Shown: positions 23,479 to 32,594, numbered from the stretch's first letter. The stretch is 64,000 nucleotides of DNA from Streptomyces sp. NBRC 110028 (GCF_001417735.1 NZ_BBUZ01000027.1:204016-268015); one strand, 5' to 3'. The notes: generated by a model from the sequence alone, not told the origin. Program-made: numbers and translations.

Positions 23479-24333
23479 TTACGGAACGGCCGGCGGCGCG
23501 GAGGACACGGCGGGCGGAGTGGTGATACCACCGGCCCCGCTCGCCGCTCCCGCTCCCAGCCCGGCACCGTTCACCACGTTCGGGTCGAGGCTCTGCTCGC
23601 CCCCGTTGTCCGCCGTGCTGACGGAGTTGGGCGGGGGCGTGGGCTTGGACGTGCCGACGATGAACGTGGGCTCGCCCGGGGCGGGCTTGGGCGGCGTGGT
23701 GAACTCCGGGCCCTGGGTCGGGGTGGTGGTGATCTGCGAGACGGCGTCGTCGAAGTTGACCATCCCCGTCTTCTCCATCTGGGTGATGTGGTCGAGCACC
23801 GTGTTGTTGGCCTGGGCCGCGAGCCTGCGCACCAGCGAGTTCTTGGTGGTCTGCCGGATCTTGGCGATGGAGCTGAAGATCTGACCGTGGGTGACGCGCA
23901 GAATGTTCGACCAGTACGTGTCGAAGTCCTTGCCCGTCTTGGCGTTCATCGTGTCCACGAACCCCTGCTGCTGCGGGGTGGGTTTGTTGGGCAGGGTGAT
24001 ACCGAGCTTGGGAGCGATGTCCCGGTCGATGGCGTCCAGTAGCTGATGGCCGTCGAGCAGGTGCTTACCTGCGGTCCTGATCTGCTCCGTCGTCCCCTTC
24101 TGGATTCCGATCTTCCCGGCCGGGTACTCCCAGAGCCCCGCCAGCCGCACCTTGATGACGAAGTCCTTGTCGGCCCCGCTCAGCGGCCCGAACTGGTTGT
24201 CCGTCATCTTCGAGAGGTTCGTGGCGGATTCCTGCGTCAACCCGGTCATCACGGGGGAGACGATCACGGCGAGGGTGACCACTACCGAGCCGATGAGCAG
24301 TGAGGTGCCTGTCACAAAGTACCGTGATCGCAT
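23479..24333 (-). CDS. DUF4142 secreted or membrane-tethered protein
   Basis: 284 residues. Residues 7-30 form an uncleaved-looking hydrophobic anchor (TSLLIGSVVVTLAVIVSPVM). The middle matches DUF4142: LSGADKDFVIKVRLAGLWE, GKHLLDGHQLLDAIDRDIAPKLGI, HGQIFSSIAKIRQTTKNSLVRRLAAQANNTV. A long Pro/Thr/Gly-rich tail follows (about 205-284), likely cell-wall spanning. Function unknown; a ferritin-like helical bundle is the usual fold. Convergent with the ferredoxin gene, separated by short GACCGG-type direct repeats. Confidence 0.85.
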   Translation of the reverse strand: MRSRYFVTGTSLLIGSVVVTLAVIVSPVMTGLTQESATNLSKMTDNQFGPLSGADKDFVIKVRLAGLWEYPAGKIGIQKGTTEQIRTAGKHLLDGHQLLDAIDRDIAPKLGITLPNKPTPQQQGFVDTMNAKTGKDFDTYWSNILRVTHGQIFSSIAKIRQTTKNSLVRRLAAQANNTVLDHITQMEKTGMVNFDDAVSQITTTPTQGPEFTTPPKPAPGEPTFIVGTSKPTPPPNSVSTADNGGEQSLDPNVVNGAGLGAGAASGAGGITTPPAVSSAPPAVP

Positions 24334-24514
24334 GGAGCCTCCTGGCGGGAACCGCTTGTCGTTGTACGGAGCCGTTGTCGCGTCGTGCTGATGTCAGGCG
24401 ATGGCTGACAACCATGCATACGGATCCTTCACTTCCGTCGCTCAAACATCCCGCCGTTTTTTACCCGCTCTTGGGTGGACGCGTCGTGACCTGTGCGGTC
24501 GCTACGATCCCGTT

Positions 24515-24949
24515 GTGGCCCTCTTCACGATCGAGCGTTCCTCGCCCCATCCCGTCGACGAGACATGGCGGCGGCTGACCCGGTGGCAGCGGCACGGCGC
24601 GTACGTGCCGTTGAGCGACATCGCGGTGCGGCCCGGGGGGCCGACGCGGGTCGGGTCGGTGGTGGTGGCACGCACCGGGCTGGGACGGGCCGGGTTCGAC
24701 GACCCCATGGAGGTGGTGCGCTGGGAGCCACCGGGCGGCGGACGGCCGGGGCTCTGCAGGCTGGAGAAGCGCGGCTCGGTGGTGCTGGGCTGGGCCGAGA
24801 TCGAGGTATGGCCCAGCGGGCAGCGGTCGCGGGTGGTGTGGCGGGAAGAGGCGCGGGTCGCGCGGCTGCCGCGGGTGTTCGACGCGCCGACGGCCTGGGC
24901 CGGGCGGCTGGTCTTCGGCCGGGTGCTGCGCGGACTGCTGGAGGAGTAG
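24515..24949 (+). CDS. SRPBCC (START-like) family protein
   Basis: 144 residues from GTG 24515. Opening ALFTIERSSPHPVDETWRRLTRWQRHGAYVPLS and GFDDPMEVVRWEPP are typical of actinobacterial polyketide-cyclase/START-like proteins with a hydrophobic pocket. The end, FDAPTAWAGRLVFGRVLRGLLEE, is the usual closing helix. Ligand unknown. Convergent with the DUF3662 gene with a 17-base gap. Confidence 0.8.
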   Translation: MALFTIERSSPHPVDETWRRLTRWQRHGAYVPLSDIAVRPGGPTRVGSVVVARTGLGRAGFDDPMEVVRWEPPGGGRPGLCRLEKRGSVVLGWAEIEVWPSGQRSRVVWREEARVARLPRVFDAPTAWAGRLVFGRVLRGLLEE

Positions 24950-24966
24950 CTTCGCCGGCCGGTCGG

Positions 24967-25368
24967 CTACTGGGGACCGTCGGCGAAGGCGTCCGCGTGG
25001 ATGTGGGGCAGTGGGGTGGCGGCCACCTGGTACCGCCCGTTGGGCACCCGGCTCGACTTGGTGACGTGGACGGTGAGCGGGCCCGCCCACTCGTACCCCT
25101 GCTTCTCCGCGTGCCGCATGAGGCTGTCCGTGAGCGTCTGGCCCGCCTGCTTGCCGTGCCGGGACAGCTCCTCGTACACCTCGTCGGACAGCTCGACGTC
25201 GTAGGCGTTGGGCACGAGTACCCGACGGGAACTGCACACCACCGCCTGGCTGTCGCATTCCTGCCGCAGGGCTCCGAGCAGTTCCACCGGCTCGCTGGGA
25301 AACATCTTGGAGAGCAGTGCGTCTTCGAAGCGCTCTATCGCTCGTTCGATCCGGGTCAGCGTGTCCAT
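24967..25368 (-). CDS. DUF3662 (FhaA N-terminal) protein lacking an FHA domain
   Basis: 133 residues from ATG 25368 (GTG 25374 possible). The sequence RIERAIERFEDALLSKMFPSEPVELLGALRQECDSQAVV, VLVPNAYDVELS and HAEKQGYEWAGPLTVHVTKS is the DUF3662 domain that precedes the FHA domain in FhaA. Here the protein stops right after it, so phosphothreonine binding is missing. There is no continuation in any frame downstream, where the SRPBCC gene ends. An orphan or truncated copy of a cell-wall regulatory protein is inferred. Confidence 0.75.
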   Translation of the reverse strand: MDTLTRIERAIERFEDALLSKMFPSEPVELLGALRQECDSQAVVCSSRRVLVPNAYDVELSDEVYEELSRHGKQAGQTLTDSLMRHAEKQGYEWAGPLTVHVTKSSRVPNGRYQVAATPLPHIHADAFADGPQ

Positions 25369-25392
25369 GAGCACGCGGGTGCCCGAAAAGCA

Positions 25393-25433
25393 GCGGATGT
25401 ATGTGCGCGACTACGGTCGGCACATACATCCGC
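25393..25433. promoter_or_regulatory. Long perfect inverted repeat between SseB-domain and DUF3662 genes
   Basis: 14-base arms GCGGATGTATGTGC / GCACATACATCCGC, perfect. After a one-base bulge, an inner CGAC/GTCG stem closes on a TACG loop. It lies 26 bases past the SseB-domain gene stop and 19 upstream of the DUF3662 start. The stem is relatively AT-rich for this genome. It could be a terminator for the upstream gene, a leader structure or an operator for the downstream gene. Confidence 0.6.
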
Positions 25434-25459
25434 GCCCTGGGTGAACATGGGGGACGTGC

Positions 25460-25858
25460 TCAGCCGGCGGCGCGGCTGAGCAGCGTCTTGACTCCGGTGG
25501 CCGTGAGTGTGACGGCTTCCGGGGCACCCGCGTCGATGGTCAGCGAAAGCTCCTCGGAGGGCCAGCCCTGAGCCAGCGCCCCCAGCGGCACCTGGTGGTA
25601 GCGCTCGATCTGCGGCAGCGCCTGGTGCATGCGCTCCGGAGTGGTGAAGACCGGCACCAGCTGAGCGCCGTCCTCCTGCTGGAACACCGGCAGGGTCACC
25701 GCCTGCGGATCGGTGTTGTCGGCACTCTCGGCGGCGGGAAGCAGCACCTCGCTGTCGGCGAGAGTGTTCAGCGCGGACTCGTCCGCACGGTCGGCGGCCA
25801 GCTCGCCGAGGGCGTGCTGGGTGGCGGTAACGGCGTTGTCGTCGGGAAGAGCAGTCAT
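25460..25858 (-). CDS. SseB-domain hypothetical protein
   Basis: 132 residues from ATG 25858. The segment LPVFQQEDGAQLVPVFTTPERMHQALPQI is the SseB N-terminal pattern; the C-terminal part (LSLTIDAGAPEAVTLTATGVKTLL) fits the same fold. SseB-like proteins are of unclear function in actinobacteria. No signal peptide. Its transcript may end at the inverted repeat just downstream. Confidence 0.75.
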   Translation of the reverse strand: MTALPDDNAVTATQHALGELAADRADESALNTLADSEVLLPAAESADNTDPQAVTLPVFQQEDGAQLVPVFTTPERMHQALPQIERYHQVPLGALAQGWPSEELSLTIDAGAPEAVTLTATGVKTLLSRAAG

Positions 25859-26018
25859 GATTCCGTCCAAGTTCGGGATATGCGAGTGGCCATGCCCGGG
25901 AGCGGGCGTCCTGGCCACGGCTGGCTCGAATACCCGGTTGTACGGCGCTCACACGTCCCATGGCGGAGTGTTTTCGTTTTCTGCCCGGCTGCCGCCGAGG
26001 GGACCGCTGAGGTGCAGG

Positions 26019-26861
26019 TCAGGTGGCGCGGTACGCCTTGTAGTTCCGGAAGAGCAGATAGGTGTCGAGGATGTCGGAGGACGCGCTCTCGACCGATCGG
26101 TAGATGCCCCACTTGGGCCGCTGGTAGTCGCCCTGGTCCGGCATCTTCACGTTGGACATGCTGCCCTGCACCGCGACCGGGGCGCCGGAACCGGTGCCGT
26201 TCCGGGCCGTGAACGTGGCCTTTCCGCTGGACCCGATGGTCAGCTTCCACTCGATGGTGATCCACTTGTTGCGCAGCGGCGAGAGGTCGGTCGAGGCGAT
26301 GTCCGGTGAGCCGGAGTTGGCGTAGGCCCGGGCGCGCAGCGTCTCCTTGCTGCCGCTGCGGCCGAGGTCCAGCGTGAGGTACGGACCGCCGTTGTCGACC
26401 GGTGTCTTCGTCTGGAAGATGTGCGTGAACTTGCTGGTGCCGTGCAGCGAGGACGGCATGTACATCTCGTACGAGAGGGTCCAGGTCTCCCCGTCCCGCA
26501 TCTTCAGCTTCGTGCCGTCCTGCACCATGCCCCTGGACTCGGTGCGCTGACGGTCGCCGCCGCCGGTGGTGTCCCGGTCGTCCTTCCAGATGTTGAAGCG
26601 GTAGTGGTCGCCGCCTTCGACCACGACATAGTCCCGGTCGGGGTGCGCGTTGCCGCGGTCGGCCTCGATGCCCTCGAAGGCCTTGAGCCCGACGCCGGAC
26701 GGGCTGGGGTTCCAGAGCAGTTGCGGCGCGAGGGCGGCCGCCGCGGCCGGGGAGGCGCCCGACGTCAGCTGCCCGAGGAGGGGCACACCGACGGCCGTGG
26801 CGGTCATGGAGCCGAGTAACATCCGACGACTGAAACCGCGCGGAGTAGAGCCTTCTGTCAT
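26019..26861 (-). CDS. Tat-exported polysaccharide-lyase-like jelly-roll protein
   Basis: 280 residues. Twin-arginine signal FSRRMLLGSMTATAVGVPLLG (R12, R13) with cleavage near ASPAAAAA. The mature part has heparin-lyase-I/PL20-like features: DDRDTTGGGDRQRTESRG, WTLSYEMYMPSSLHGTSKFTHIFQ, NKWITIEWKLTIG, PKWGIYRS. A TTA codon encodes Leu15 (26819-26817) in the signal, so secretion may depend on bldA tRNA. Substrate, probably a uronic-acid polymer, is inferred only; the hexuronate operon nearby fits that idea. Confidence 0.75.
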   Translation of the reverse strand: MTEGSTPRGFSRRMLLGSMTATAVGVPLLGQLTSGASPAAAAALAPQLLWNPSPSGVGLKAFEGIEADRGNAHPDRDYVVVEGGDHYRFNIWKDDRDTTGGGDRQRTESRGMVQDGTKLKMRDGETWTLSYEMYMPSSLHGTSKFTHIFQTKTPVDNGGPYLTLDLGRSGSKETLRARAYANSGSPDIASTDLSPLRNKWITIEWKLTIGSSGKATFTARNGTGSGAPVAVQGSMSNVKMPDQGDYQRPKWGIYRSVESASSDILDTYLLFRNYKAYRAT

Positions 26862-27010
26862 GTCGGGTCCCTGTGGAGGAGGTGTGGGGGCTGCGAAGCG
26901 TTGATCCCGCACGGATGTGCGGGTGTGGCGCGTACATACGATGGACTGGACCATTGGGGACGTCAAGGCTCGCGACGCGGCTATTCATCCCATGTCTGCT
27001 CAACGAGATC

Positions 27011-27041
27011 GGCGGCCGCTCCCGGGAGGGGAGCGACCGCC
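27011..27041 (-). terminator. Terminator of the alcohol dehydrogenase gene
   Basis: Stem GGCGGTCGCTCCC / GGGAGCGGCCGCC as read on the minus strand, 13 base pairs with one G-U, loop of five bases, 43 bases beyond the adh stop. The wobble is allowed only in the minus-strand RNA, which supports that orientation. Confidence 0.7.
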
Positions 27042-27083
27042 GAGGTGGGAAGTGCGCTGTGCCGACGAAGAACTGAGGGGGTG

Positions 27084-28124
27084 TCAGATCGTGGCTGCGT
27101 CGATGACGAACCGGTAGCGGACATCGCTGGAGAGCACCCGCTCGAACGCGGTGTTGATCTCCTCCGCGCGGATGGTCTCGATCTCGGCGCCCACCCCGTG
27201 CTCGGCGCAGAAGTCGAGCATCTCCTGCGTCTCGGCGATGCCGCCGATGAACGAACCGGCGAGGGTCCGGCGGCCCATGACAACGGAGAAGAGGTTGAGC
27301 GAGATGGGCTCCTCCGGGAGACCCACGTTCACCAGCGCGCCGTCCGTCTTGAGCAGCTTCAGGTACGCGCCGAAGTCCAGCGGCGCGGACACCGTGGACA
27401 GGATGACGTCGAAGGACTCGGCCAGCTCCTCGAAGGTGCTCGGGTCGCTGGTCGCGTAGTAGTGGTCCGCGCCGAGCCGCAGCCCGTCGTCCTTCTTGCG
27501 CAGCGACTGGCTGAGCACGGTGACCTCCGCGCCCATCGCGTGGGCGAGCTTGACGGCCACGTGGCCGAGGCCGCCCATGCCGAGGACGGCGACCTTGCTG
27601 CCCGGCCCGGTCTTCCAGTGGCGCAGCGGGGAGTACGTGGTGATGCCCGCGCACAGCAGCGGGGCGGCCACGTCCAGCGGCAGCGCTTCGGGTACGCGCA
27701 CGACGTAGTTCTCGTCGACGACGATGCCGGTGGAGTAGCCGCCGTAGGTGGTCTCGCCGTACTTGTCGGTGGCGGCGTACGTGGCGGTGTGGCCCTCGGC
27801 GCAGTACTGCTCCAGGCCCTTGCGGCAGTTCTCGCAAGTACGGCAGGAGTCCACGAAGCAGCCGACGCCGACCCGGTCGCCGACGGCGTACTTGGTGACA
27901 CCGGATCCGACCTCGGTGACGACACCGGCGATCTCATGGCCCGGCACCAGCGGGAACGGCACCTCGCTCCAGCCCTCGCGGACCTGGTGGATGTCCGAGT
28001 GGCAGATGCCCGAGTACTTGATGTCGATCACCACGTCGAACTCGCCGGCCGGGCGGCGCTCGATCGAGATGCGCTCCAGCGGGGCCTTGGGGGCAGGTGC
28101 GGCGTAGGCGGCAACGGTACTCAT
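27084..28124 (-). CDS. Zinc-dependent NADP alcohol dehydrogenase (AdhC/YahK, cinnamyl-alcohol type)
   Basis: 346 residues from ATG 28124 (AAGGAG eleven bases upstream). Catalytic zinc ligands C41 (GICHSDIHQ) and H63 (PGHE); structural zinc cysteines C94, C97, C100, C108; dinucleotide loop GMGGLGH. This subgroup reduces a broad range of aldehydes with NADPH. It is separate from the hexuronate operon upstream (204-base gap). A small palindrome TGGCA-AGGG-TGCCA at 28190-28203 lies in its promoter region. Confidence 0.93.
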   Translation of the reverse strand: MSTVAAYAAPAPKAPLERISIERRPAGEFDVVIDIKYSGICHSDIHQVREGWSEVPFPLVPGHEIAGVVTEVGSGVTKYAVGDRVGVGCFVDSCRTCENCRKGLEQYCAEGHTATYAATDKYGETTYGGYSTGIVVDENYVVRVPEALPLDVAAPLLCAGITTYSPLRHWKTGPGSKVAVLGMGGLGHVAVKLAHAMGAEVTVLSQSLRKKDDGLRLGADHYYATSDPSTFEELAESFDVILSTVSAPLDFGAYLKLLKTDGALVNVGLPEEPISLNLFSVVMGRRTLAGSFIGGIAETQEMLDFCAEHGVGAEIETIRAEEINTAFERVLSSDVRYRFVIDAATI

Positions 28125-28328
28125 ATGGCGATTCACTCCTTGCAGGTGGTTCCGCGTCCGGCCGCCTTTGAATCCATGGCCGGACACGATGGCAAGGGTG
28201 CCAAGGTGAGGCAGGAGTGGCCAAAAATGGATCAACCTGCGAGGATGGTGGCTAGTGGGGGAGATGGGCCCCGTGCGGGCCGCCGGTGGCGTCGGCGACC
28301 CGCCCGAGACGCGGGGAAACGCCCCCGG

Positions 28329-29714
28329 TCACACGGCTTGGCGCGGGCTCGTGTCCATCGGATCGGTGGCGTCGGTCGCGGTGTTCAGATCGCGGTTCAG
28401 GGTTTCCGGGGTCATCCGGGTCGTGATGAGACTCACCGCCGCGACCACCGTCATGTAGACCGCGACCGGTATCCAGGAGCCGGTGAACGCGGTGAGCAGC
28501 GCGCTGCAGATCAGCGGGGCGACGCCACCGCCGATCACCGAGGAGAACTCCCGGCCCAGGGCGACCCCGGCGTAGCGGTAGCGGTTTCCGAACAACTCGG
28601 GGAAGTAGCTCATGTGCACGCCGACCAGGCCCTGGCAGGCCAGGATGAAACCGACCGCGATCGCCACCGCGATGGCCACCTGCGAGCCGGAGTTCAGCGC
28701 GATGAACGTCGGGGCGGGCAGCAGCACCATGGCGGTGAGGATCAGCGAGCACACCGGGCGCCGTCCCAGACGGTCCGAGAGGGCGCCGAACGCGAAGGCC
28801 GCCACGCCGCCGCACAGCGAGCCGAGCAGCAGCACCTCGGGCACGAGGTTCTTGTCGACGCCCACGCTGGAGACCAGGTAGGACGCCATGAACACCTGGT
28901 AGGTGTACGACTGGGTGCTGACCCCGAAGTTCATCAGGATCACCAGGAGCAGCGGCTTGCGGCCGTGCCGGAAGACCTCCTTGACCGGTGAGGCGGGCCG
29001 CTCGTGCTGCGCCTTCAGCTCCTTGAAGACCGGGCTCTCGTTCAGCTTGCGGCGCATGATCATGGCGGCCACGGTCACCAGGAGGCTGCTGGCGAAGACC
29101 ACCCGCCAGCCCCAGGACATCAGGGCGTCTTCGGGCAGTCGCTGGGCGAGCATCCAGGCCACCGCGCCCAGCGCGGTACCGAGCGCCGCCCCCGTCATGA
29201 CCAGGGACGACAGCCTGCCGCGCCGCCCCGGCGCGGCCGTCTCGGTGAGCAACGTGGCGCCTCCGGCCTGCTCGGCGCCCGCGCCGAAGCCCTGCGCCAT
29301 GCGGCAGATCAGCAGCAGGATCGGGGCGAGGATGCCCACCGCCCCGTACGTCGGGAGCAGGCCGATGGCGAGGGTGGAGCCGCCCATCAGCAGCAGGGTC
29401 GCGATCAGCACCCACTTGCGGCCCAGGCGGTCCCCGAAACGGGAGAAGAAGAGCCCGCCCAGCGGCCGGGCGGCGAAGCCGACCGCATAGGTGCTGAAGC
29501 TGGCGAGGATGCCCACCGATGGCGACACATTGGGGAAGAACAGATCGCTGAAGATCAGCGCCGATGCGGTGCCGTAGATGACGAAGTCGTACTGTTCGAG
29601 CGCGGTACCGACCAGACCGGCCCAGGCCGCGCGGCGTACCGCCCGGGGGTCGGTGGGCGGCTCGCCGGGCGGGGCGGTGGCGGGTGGCGGGGGAGTGGTG
29701 GTGTTGCTCTCCAT
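28329..29714 (-). CDS. MFS transporter, metabolite:proton symporter (MHS) family
   Basis: 461 residues, twelve membrane segments. MHS marks: WAGLVGTALEQYDFVIYGTASAL near the start, GDRLGRKWVL in loop 2-3, GALSDRLGRRPV in loop 8-9, QGLVGVHMSYFPELFGNRYRYAGVALGREFSSVIGG. MHS carriers take up organic acids and related solutes. It lies downstream of the hexuronate operon genes on the same strand (103-base gap), so uptake of a uronate or aldonate is inferred. Confidence 0.88.
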   Translation of the reverse strand: MESNTTTPPPPATAPPGEPPTDPRAVRRAAWAGLVGTALEQYDFVIYGTASALIFSDLFFPNVSPSVGILASFSTYAVGFAARPLGGLFFSRFGDRLGRKWVLIATLLLMGGSTLAIGLLPTYGAVGILAPILLLICRMAQGFGAGAEQAGGATLLTETAAPGRRGRLSSLVMTGAALGTALGAVAWMLAQRLPEDALMSWGWRVVFASSLLVTVAAMIMRRKLNESPVFKELKAQHERPASPVKEVFRHGRKPLLLVILMNFGVSTQSYTYQVFMASYLVSSVGVDKNLVPEVLLLGSLCGGVAAFAFGALSDRLGRRPVCSLILTAMVLLPAPTFIALNSGSQVAIAVAIAVGFILACQGLVGVHMSYFPELFGNRYRYAGVALGREFSSVIGGGVAPLICSALLTAFTGSWIPVAVYMTVVAAVSLITTRMTPETLNRDLNTATDATDPMDTSPRQAV

Positions 29715-29817
29715 GATCCATGCCTCCTTGAACGGATCGGTTCCGGAGCGGAATCGGGCAGGGCGAAGCAGGGGAGTGGCGGGGAGGGAAGAAAGGAGTG
29801 GGGAGGGGGACGGGTTC

Positions 29818-31350
29818 TTATCGGGGCCCGCAGGCGTCGGCCGCCGCCGCGCCGGGGCCGTGCCGGACGATGATGTCGATGAGTTCGGCGATCCGGGCGG
29901 TGAAGGCCGGGTGGTCCGTCAGGCCGTCGCCGAGCAGCCCGCTTTCCAGGACGGCCTCGACGTACGCGGTACGCGGCGCGGCGGGTGCCCGCCGGGCGAG
30001 GTCGGCGAGCGGTTCGCGGGCCGGATCGGCCATCGCGGCCGCCTGGGGCCCGGGGGAGAAGCCGGAGGGCGGCGCCACGCAGCACAGATAGGCGGCCACG
30101 GTCAGCGCCAGGTGGTGGGGCATCCGCCCGGCCCGCAGATGGAGCAGGGCGGGCTCCGGCACGCGCTGGCGGAGCTTGACCGAGCCGTCCGAGCCGACCT
30201 GCCGGGTGCGGTGGCCCAGCGCGGTGTTGGCCCAGCGGTCGAACAACTGCCTTGTGTAGTCCTCCAGTTGGATGTCGGCGGGCACGGTGAGGCTCGGCAG
30301 GTAGTCGTCGTGGAGCACATGGCGCGCGGCCTCGGCGATGAACGGCCGGGCGATGGCGTCCGGGATGGTCTCCCGCCCGTCCAGCGCGCCGAGATAGGCG
30401 ATGAGTGAATGGGTGCCGTTGAGCAGCCGCAGCTTCAGCAACTCGTACGGTTCCACATCGTCGGTGAACAGTGCCCCGCCGTGTTCCCAGCGCGGACGGC
30501 CCGCGGCGAAGCGGTCCTCCATGACCCACATGGAGAAGGGTTCGGCCGGTACGGGCACCGCGTCCCGCACCCCGAGGCGGTCGGCGACCGCTTCACGGTA
30601 GACATCGGTGGTGGCGGGCACGATCCGGTCGACCATGGAGCCGGGGAACGTCACCGCACGCGTCAGCCACGGCAGCAGCTCCTCGCGCTCCGCCGCCGGA
30701 AGCGCCTCGGCGAACTCGTGCACCAGCCGCCGCGTCTGGGAGCCGTTGCCCACCAGGTTGTCGCAGCTGAGCACCGTCAGCGGCCGGGCGTGGGTGCGTA
30801 CGCGGCGCTGCAGCCCGCGCACGATCCGCCCGATGGTGGTCCGGGGCGGGGCGTCACCGCGCAGATCGGCCCGTACCGCGGGGGAGTCCAGGTCGAGTCC
30901 GTGGGTGCGCGGGGAGAAGGTGTAGCCGTGTTCGGTGACCGTGAGGGTGACGATGGCGGTGCCGGGCGCCGCCAGCGCGTCCAGGACCTCGTCCGGCTGC
31001 TCCGCGGCCACCAGTGCCCCGGTGTGCACCGCGGGCACGGTGACCCGGGTGCCGGAGGGGGAGATCTCCACCACCGCGTAGCGCAGTTGCTGCTCGCGCA
31101 GCGCCCGGACCACCGTGGCCGAGCGCCCGGCGACCCCGAGAATGCCCCAGGGGCCCTCGGTGTGGTCCAGCGCGGCGGCGGTGTGCACGGCCTGATGGGC
31201 GCGGTGGAAGTTGCCGAGCCCCAGATGCACGATGCCGGTCTCGGCGGGCGGCCGCGCCGGGGTGAGCACGGACGCGGCGGTGGTGGTGTGGTTCAGGCGC
31301 GGCAGTGGCGTCGGGGCGGTGGGCGGGGCGGTCATGGGGGTCCCGGTCAT
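29818..31350 (-). CDS. Mannitol dehydrogenase family protein, probable fructuronate reductase
   Basis: 510 residues of the long-chain mannitol dehydrogenase family: GIVHLGLGNFHRAHQAV nucleotide loop, TVLSCDNLVGNG, FPGSMVDRIVPATT, FSMWVMEDRFAAGRPRWEHGGALFTDDVEPYELLKLRLLNGTHSLIAYLG carrying the catalytic Lys (KLRLLN). Start ATG 31350, 11 bases after the mannonate dehydratase stop; ATG 31335 is possible. With a mannonate dehydratase next to it, D-fructuronate to D-mannonate (UxuB) is more likely than mannitol oxidation. Confidence 0.85.
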   Translation of the reverse strand: MTGTPMTAPPTAPTPLPRLNHTTTAASVLTPARPPAETGIVHLGLGNFHRAHQAVHTAAALDHTEGPWGILGVAGRSATVVRALREQQLRYAVVEISPSGTRVTVPAVHTGALVAAEQPDEVLDALAAPGTAIVTLTVTEHGYTFSPRTHGLDLDSPAVRADLRGDAPPRTTIGRIVRGLQRRVRTHARPLTVLSCDNLVGNGSQTRRLVHEFAEALPAAEREELLPWLTRAVTFPGSMVDRIVPATTDVYREAVADRLGVRDAVPVPAEPFSMWVMEDRFAAGRPRWEHGGALFTDDVEPYELLKLRLLNGTHSLIAYLGALDGRETIPDAIARPFIAEAARHVLHDDYLPSLTVPADIQLEDYTRQLFDRWANTALGHRTRQVGSDGSVKLRQRVPEPALLHLRAGRMPHHLALTVAAYLCCVAPPSGFSPGPQAAAMADPAREPLADLARRAPAAPRTAYVEAVLESGLLGDGLTDHPAFTARIAELIDIIVRHGPGAAAADACGPR

Positions 31351-31361
31351 GGGGGAAGTCC

Positions 31362-32594
31362 TCACCAATCCGTCATCGAGCCGTCGAGCCGTCGCGCGAC
31401 GGGCAGGTAGGCGGGTTCGTACGGGAAGCCGGCGGCGAGCGGTTCGTCCACCTCGACTCCGAGGCCGGGCCGGTCGCCGGGGTGCAGATGTCCGTCGGCG
31501 TAGGACCACGCGTGCCGGAACACCTCGTGCACGACCGGCTCGTAGCCCATGTACTCCTGGATGGCGAAGTTCGGTGTGGCCAGGCCCACGTGCAGCGACG
31601 CGGCCAGCGCCACCGGGGACACGTCCGAGGGGCCGTGCGGGCCGAGCCGTATCTGCCAGATCTCGGCGAGGGCCGCGATCCGCCGCAGATGGCTGATCCC
31701 GCCCGCGTGGCTCACACAGGTCCGTACGAAGTCGATCAGCTGTTCGGTGATCAGTGACTGGCATTCCCAGACCGTGTTGAACACCTCGCCGATCGCCAGC
31801 GGCACGGTGGTGTGCTGCCGCACATGCCGCAGGACCTGCTGGTTCTCCGCGGGGGTGACATCCTCCAGCCAGAACAGGTCCGCCTCTTCCAGCGCGCGGC
31901 CGAGCCGGGCGGCCTGGCCGGGGGTGAGGCGGTGGTGCACATCGTGCAGCACCTTCAGCTCGGGCCCCACATGCTCCCGCACCGCGCCGAGGACCTTCGG
32001 CGCGTGCCGGAGGTAGGCGTCGGCGTCCCACACCTCCTCCACCGGGGCGGCGCCCCGGCCGGCCGGCTCGTACCCCCGGCCGCTGCGGCTCACCCCGTAC
32101 ACGGTGTCCAGGCCGGGGACACCGCTCTGCGCCCGCACCGCGCGGAACCCCTCCGCACGCCGGGCGTCGACCGAGTCCAGCAGCTGCGGGACGTCCCAGC
32201 CGGTGGCATGGGTGTAGGTGAGGATCCGGTCACGGACCGCGCCGCCCAGCAGCTGGTAGACGGGCTGGCCGGTGGTCTTGCCCTTGATGTCCCACAGCGC
32301 CATGTCCACCGCTCCGATGGACGTCATGGTCACCGGGCCGCGCCGCCAGTAGACCCCGCGGTAGAGGTACTGCCAGGTGTCCTCGATCCGCGCCGGGTCG
32401 CGGCCGATCAGCAGCGGCGCCACATGGTCCCGCAGATACGAGGCCACGGCCAGCTCACGGCCGTTGAGCGTGGCGTCGCCCCAGCCGACGAGGCCTTCGG
32501 CGGTGGTGATCTTGAGGGTGACGAAGTTACGGCCGGGGCTGGTCACCAGCACCTCGGCGCCTGTGATGGTGTCCTGTCGGGGCGTCGCGCTCAT
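31362..32594 (-). CDS. manD: D-mannonate dehydratase of the enolase superfamily (ManD/RspA)
   Basis: 410 residues. Strong match to ManD: LHDVHHRLTP (metal Asp and catalytic His), FWLEDVTPAENQ, IGEVFNTVWEC (metal Glu pair), VSHAGGISHLRRI, HGPSDVSPVALAASLH, NFAIQEYMGYE, LHPGDRPGLGVEVDE, AYLPVARRLDGSMTDW. Converts D-mannonate to 2-keto-3-deoxygluconate. Some ManD-like proteins are poor catalysts, so rate and exact substrate are unsure. Overlaps the upstream gene as ATGA. Confidence 0.9.
   Translation of the reverse strand: MSATPRQDTITGAEVLVTSPGRNFVTLKITTAEGLVGWGDATLNGRELAVASYLRDHVAPLLIGRDPARIEDTWQYLYRGVYWRRGPVTMTSIGAVDMALWDIKGKTTGQPVYQLLGGAVRDRILTYTHATGWDVPQLLDSVDARRAEGFRAVRAQSGVPGLDTVYGVSRSGRGYEPAGRGAAPVEEVWDADAYLRHAPKVLGAVREHVGPELKVLHDVHHRLTPGQAARLGRALEEADLFWLEDVTPAENQQVLRHVRQHTTVPLAIGEVFNTVWECQSLITEQLIDFVRTCVSHAGGISHLRRIAALAEIWQIRLGPHGPSDVSPVALAASLHVGLATPNFAIQEYMGYEPVVHEVFRHAWSYADGHLHPGDRPGLGVEVDEPLAAGFPYEPAYLPVARRLDGSMTDW

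Noticed and set aside
25855..27837. A 660-codon open frame on the minus strand
   Set aside because: It crosses the Tat-exported protein and the alcohol dehydrogenase in a wrong frame. Both of those have clear starts, signals and motifs.
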